Positions 60,570 to 64,000 of a stretch of DNA of 64,000 nt are shown one piece after another. The number at the start of each line of letters is the position of its first letter. Position 1 is the stretch's first letter. Below the pieces are notes generated by a model. That model worked only from the letters and a program-made list of their open reading frames with translations, did no database searches and was not told where the DNA came from. The translations under genes and the position numbers were made by a program. This DNA comes from Paenibacillus senegalensis JC66 (lineage in GTDB: Bacteria > Bacillota > Bacilli > Paenibacillales > NBRC-103111), in contig NZ_HE610957.1 in assembly GCF_000285515.1 (NCBI RefSeq), forward strand, positions 1,425,731 through 1,489,730. Direction: 5' to 3'.

Positions 60570-62948
60570 CTACGGAATAATCATATTCCCTTCCGTATGC
60601 TTAATCCGATCTCCTTCAGGAGGGAGCATCGTCCGGTTAACCCCTGCTTCCAGACAGGAAGCAATGTACAAGCTGCTTCCCGCTGGAATGGACCCCGGCT
60701 TAACCTCGTATTTGCCGCCGGTCAGGCGGCATCCGATCATACTTAGCTGGTGGCCCCCGCCGACAAGCGCCAGATGGGCCGTCTCTCCATCCGATGCAGT
60801 GCTTGAATAATGGCTGAGTCTCCAGACGACGTCATTATCCGGCTGCGCGCTTTTAAAGAATGCCTTCTCCCCGTTCGTTCCGCGACATTCCGTTCCCCCT
60901 GCAATTGTAACTTCCTGCCGGGCTGTCCCGGTCTCCGCCTTGTCCCAAGCACCCGTAAATACCATGCCGCAATCGGCAAAACCGCCTCCCTGGATATAGA
61001 TCTCCTTGCTGCCAATTGCAATTCTTCCTGAGTTGGCAGAGGTACCTCTGAACCAGGTATTAATCAGCTCCAAACGATTGATGCTGCCTATGTTAACGTC
61101 CTCCACGTTTAAAAACTCGCAGTTAACGATACGCAGATTGGCGGAGGTAGGGGTAAAGCCGAGTGACTGGGTACGCACAGGACGGGCGATCTCATAGCCT
61201 TTCACCATAACAAAGGAGCAGTTCTCCAATATGTTAGGTCTCATTGAGCGGGAAGAGCCTTGTGATAAAGTAAGCATTGCTTGAGCCGTGCACCCTCTAA
61301 GCTGCAGGCCATCCACGTTAGCCCAGATAGAACCGGAATTATCCAGCCCTGGTTTGACATATACATGTACATCTTCCAACGTCAAATCAGTAATTCGCTT
61401 GTTGACTACAATCCGGCTGGCTGTATGTTTTTTGACTGTAATTCGCTTGGCGCTGTCTCCCCACGTAACTCCGCTGTTGGCAAACGACATTAACCCGGAA
61501 TTCCCTATGTAAACCAAATCATGCTCGAATTGGCCGTGGGTGACAAACGGTCCGTAATCATCTCCGTCGCCGTGACAGTTCTCGACCAAGCAGTAGGCAG
61601 CGCAAGTAAAGTCATTCAGATGGCGGGCGTTGCTCGTATTGCAATCTTTAACGTGAGCATACAATACATTGAGCTGCTGGGTCAAATATCCTGTACCTCC
61701 CCAGTCCCTTTCTTCCGGGTTATATAATTCGCAGCGCTCCGTGACATAATGGGTGCAATAACGGCGCTGGATTACCGGCCAAAACACCTGCGCAGCACGA
61801 ATCCCGGATACGTCACAGCGTACGGCGAATTCGTAAGCGACGGGGTTGGAGCCGATTTGGTCCCATGTATCAAATGGAGGCACGCTAGTAGACTCGCTAG
61901 GCGGTACTGGTACCCCGATAAAGTTCATATTGCGGACATGACTATTAAACACAGGATTGATTTGGGTATATTCAATGGTGCGTCCGGCAGCAAGGGACCA
62001 GCCTATTTTATAATTAACCCGGATATGTCGGTTATCCATAATTTCCGTTACCATGAGCAGGTAGTCCAGCTCTCTCTGCTCTCGGCCTCCCGGATGATTG
62101 CTAATTCTAGCCCGCCACCAGTCGTTCACTTGAAAGGCGGAGGCGTCCGCTACCTCCAAAATGTCCGAAAGCTCAGCTATTTCCTTGGAGAGGGTTACGG
62201 ATTGGGTTGCTCCTGTCGGTTGCCCCTGGAAAAAAATGACCGCGCCAAAAGGATTATTAGGCGTATTTAAAGCAATATCCCTTGTCGTCACTGTATGTCC
62301 GTGAAAGTCCAGCTCCACGCCGCTGCGGTGAAACGTATGACGACGGACAAAGTTCAAATCCGTATGCGCTTCTATGCGGTGAATGGAAGGATCATTTACC
62401 ATAGCCTCCAATGCCTGGTCCGCATTCGTACCGGCATCGAGAACACCGAACCAGCGAAAATCGGCCACTCCATTATGAACAGCCACCCAGCGCCCTCTCG
62501 AATTCCCTCTCCCGGGAGCATGCACCGTTCCCCCATTATCCTGCAGCGTGCTGTCTGCGTCCCAGCGGACCCACTTGCCTCCCCCGTCTCCTTCTCGATG
62601 GTAACCGCCTACATATACGGCCGTACCTTTCTTGTACTGTCCTGGAGGAAGATTGAGCAGCTCGCTTATTGTAGGAACATAGATAATCCCACTGCGTCCT
62701 GCAGACGTTAAGCTTGCCTCCGGATCGCGACTAATTGTCTCCTCAGCAGCAAGAACTTTGGAGCCCAAAGCACTCCCAGCCAGCATAACGCCACCCAGAC
62801 CGAGCACTTTCAGCATTCGTCTGCGGCTGATACCATGTCCGCTGGCCTCCCTGGAGGCCGATGCTTGATCTGCTACGTTATTCAGTGGCTGATTTCCCAC
62901 TTCTTGCTGCTGATTAGCAGTCATGTTCATTCTTTTTTCCTCGGTCAT
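60570..62948 (-). CDS. Tat-exported right-handed beta-helix protein (polysaccharide lyase-like)
   Basis: 792 residues. A twin-arginine signal near residue 40 (SRRRMLKVLGLGGVMLAGSALG then AxA-like VLAAE). The body is rich in Asn/Gly/Val repeats such as LTLEDVHVYV, LRGCTAQA, LENCSFVMV, IVNCEFLNV and IYIQGGGF, the coil pattern of pectate-lyase-like right-handed helices; the first part has a pectate lyase 3-type YVPTISELLNLPPGQYKKG lead. It probably cuts a plant or algal polysaccharide outside the cell. AAGGAGGAG precedes ATG. Promoter and CRE upstream. Confidence 0.75.
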   Translation of the reverse strand: MTEEKRMNMTANQQQEVGNQPLNNVADQASASREASGHGISRRRMLKVLGLGGVMLAGSALGSKVLAAEETISRDPEASLTSAGRSGIIYVPTISELLNLPPGQYKKGTAVYVGGYHREGDGGGKWVRWDADSTLQDNGGTVHAPGRGNSRGRWVAVHNGVADFRWFGVLDAGTNADQALEAMVNDPSIHRIEAHTDLNFVRRHTFHRSGVELDFHGHTVTTRDIALNTPNNPFGAVIFFQGQPTGATQSVTLSKEIAELSDILEVADASAFQVNDWWRARISNHPGGREQRELDYLLMVTEIMDNRHIRVNYKIGWSLAAGRTIEYTQINPVFNSHVRNMNFIGVPVPPSESTSVPPFDTWDQIGSNPVAYEFAVRCDVSGIRAAQVFWPVIQRRYCTHYVTERCELYNPEERDWGGTGYLTQQLNVLYAHVKDCNTSNARHLNDFTCAAYCLVENCHGDGDDYGPFVTHGQFEHDLVYIGNSGLMSFANSGVTWGDSAKRITVKKHTASRIVVNKRITDLTLEDVHVYVKPGLDNSGSIWANVDGLQLRGCTAQAMLTLSQGSSRSMRPNILENCSFVMVKGYEIARPVRTQSLGFTPTSANLRIVNCEFLNVEDVNIGSINRLELINTWFRGTSANSGRIAIGSKEIYIQGGGFADCGMVFTGAWDKAETGTARQEVTIAGGTECRGTNGEKAFFKSAQPDNDVVWRLSHYSSTASDGETAHLALVGGGHQLSMIGCRLTGGKYEVKPGSIPAGSSLYIASCLEAGVNRTMLPPEGDRIKHTEGNMIIP

Positions 62949-63194
62949 CCTGTCTCCTCCTTAACATGTGTGAAGCTGCAAAGCTGCCAGCCTGCCGTCA
63001 ACAGTCCAAGCCCTGAACCATGGGTACAGCTTTCTTCTACTACCAGCAGCCTGTGGCTTCCCATTACTCCTGTAATTCCCTCGCGTCTGTGGTTTCTCCA
63101 TTATCGTGGTTTACTTCAGGTTTTAATATCTAACTAAATAACTGCAAAATTGCGCTGCAAATCTCATCCCTGGTTTGTTTCTGGTTTAATAAAG

Positions 63195-63223
63195 AGTATA
63201 ATTCCTTATGGAAGCGCTGTCAA
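63195..63223 (-). promoter_or_regulatory. Promoter of the beta-helix enzyme
   Basis: Minus strand TTGACA (63223-63218), exact 17-bp spacer, TATACT (63200-63195). About 240 nt of leader runs to the start codon; no further structure was recognised in it. Confidence 0.7.
63208..63222. promoter_or_regulatory. Catabolite-responsive element (CRE) over the promoter
   Basis: ATGGAAGCGCTGTCA matches WTGNAANCGNWNNCW at all defined positions and overlaps the -35 and spacer. CcpA binding here would switch the enzyme off when preferred sugar is present. Confidence 0.65.
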
Positions 63224-63276
63224 TTATAGAAATAGTAACGAAGTCCATTCGAAGATTAACAGCCCGGTATAGCGGT

Positions 63277-63301
63277 AAAAAAAACTCTCCCGAAGGAGAG
63301 T
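63277..63301 (-). terminator. Terminator of ctaA
   Basis: ACTCTCC-TTCG-GGAGAGT (UUCG tetraloop) followed by eight T on the minus strand. Confidence 0.85.
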
Positions 63302-63342
63302 ATGTTGGCTGATTATTAACTTTAAATCGTATTTCAGTGTAG

Positions 63343-64000
63343 TTAACGCTCGCCCAGCTGATAAGCACGTACACAAAGGTAGAGAAGCACACTGAATAAT
63401 CCGGCAATCAATACCGCATGGAGCAGACCGGTCGTAATAATCCATTCACTCGCGATTGTAAAGGTAACCAGCGCCCCGCTGAGAACTTGAAGAATGACCA
63501 GAACAAACGCCCAGCCGGTCCACTGGCGAAACTCACCCGGCAGCTCGGATTGTCTGCGCACAATGAGATACAGGCAAAGAAGGACGATAAAAAAGATCAA
63601 AGCGGCCGTCCGATGAAGAAAAACAACTCCGGTAGCACCGGACAATTCCGGGATGACTTGTCCATTGCAGAGCGGCCATCCTGAACAGCCTCCCCATGAT
63701 TTGGTGTGTCTAATGTAAGCACCTAAATATACTACGACGAGGCAGTAAACCGTCGTTAGCCAAATCCCGAATTGTAACAGACGAGAAGGTGCTTTAAAGG
63801 TGCGCCCGGCCACAACGCCGGAAGGCAGCGTTTCAGGAATTTTGGCAGAGTGGCGAATAACCACTGCCGTCAGCAAGGAGCAGCCGAAGGCAAACAGGGA
63901 AATCCCAAAATGCAGCGCTTTTACTAATGGCGGCTGGTGAAATACGACAACCATCGCGCCAAGTATCGCTTGAATTATCGTAAAGAGCAAAGCTAATGTG
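63343..64000 (-). CDS. ctaA: Heme A synthase CtaA, 3' part (cut by window edge)
   Basis: The last roughly 219 residues; the frame is open to the edge, so the start and first helices are outside. Helix-rich, with LHFGISLFAFG, the outside-loop cysteine pair in WGGCSGWPLCNG, HRTAALIFF and LLHAVLIAG carrying heme-binding histidines. It oxidises heme O to heme A for cytochrome oxidase. Full family length is about 300 residues. Works downstream of hemQ product. Confidence 0.92.
   Translation of the reverse strand, partial: TLALLFTIIQAILGAMVVVFHQPPLVKALHFGISLFAFGCSLLTAVVIRHSAKIPETLPSGVVAGRTFKAPSRLLQFGIWLTTVYCLVVVYLGAYIRHTKSWGGCSGWPLCNGQVIPELSGATGVVFLHRTAALIFFIVLLCLYLIVRRQSELPGEFRQWTGWAFVLVILQVLSGALVTFTIASEWIITTGLLHAVLIAGLFSVLLYLCVRAYQLGER

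Overview
The window looks like a chromosomal segment of an endospore-forming Firmicute, most probably Paenibacillus or a close relative. This is inferred from gene families, not from a database match. The signs are: a Bacillus-like yumB/yumC/yuiB/yutM/yutJ/yuzB/yutI neighbourhood; Firmicute-type sdhCAB, dnaB-dnaI, hemQ and thioredoxin; sporulation regulators (an Sda homologue, a Spo0E-like phosphatase, a PAS-domain histidine kinase, a YheC/YheD-type protein); the futalosine menaquinone enzyme MqnE; and an LplABC-type sugar transporter beside AraC and GntR regulators. No rRNA, tRNA, CRISPR array, prophage or insertion sequence was recognised.

Layout. 1-7.5 kb: flavin split-barrel protein, aminotransferase, membrane-anchored FAD oxidoreductase, and a MacAB-like ATPase/permease/adaptor operon. 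7.5-9.3 kb: repeat-rich spacer, then a TetR gene under a perfect 24-bp palindrome, overlapping an HXXEE membrane protein gene. 9.4-16.7 kb, minus strand: YpmS-like protein, DEAD-box helicase, ECF sigma/DUF4367 pair, serine hydrolase, SDR, CheX, GNAT. 17-25.9 kb: secreted nuclease/phosphatase-fold protein with a lamin-tail domain (frameshifted), HAD phosphatase, YheC/D-like protein, VanRS-like two-component pair, sugar isomerase-like TIM barrel, LysR and PHP histidinol-phosphatase. 26.7-28.8 kb: sda and a sporulation-type kinase. 29-42.6 kb: sdhCAB, LysR, CPBP protease, uvrC, trxA, dnaI, dnaB, yuiB, hemQ. 42.6-50.8 kb: NADH dehydrogenases, ferredoxin-NADP reductase, Fe-S assembly proteins, a Spo0E-like gene and mqnE. 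51-63 kb: SDR, possible HEPN protein, and a polysaccharide-use locus (permeases, binding protein, membrane AraC regulator, GntR-solute-binding fusion, Tat-exported beta-helix protein). The right edge cuts ctaA (heme A synthase).

How the parts connect. The respiratory genes (sdhCAB, two NDH-2-like enzymes, mqnE, hemQ, ctaA) make much of the window a menaquinone/heme energy neighbourhood, and a near-consensus Rex site precedes ndh. The sporulation genes form a checkpoint theme: the sda promoter carries a LexA-type box over its -35 and a cluster of DnaA boxes just upstream, and the next gene is a kinase of the class Sda inhibits, itself preceded by a Spo0A box. In the carbohydrate locus a near-perfect promoter overlapped by a perfect catabolite-responsive element drives the secreted beta-helix enzyme.

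Unusual overall: about ten unrelated degenerate short tandem repeats (periods 6-31 bp), mostly at gene ends, and two genes whose reading frame is broken at a run of seven T. Starts below were chosen by ribosome-binding site and family fit and are often downstream of the longest open frame.
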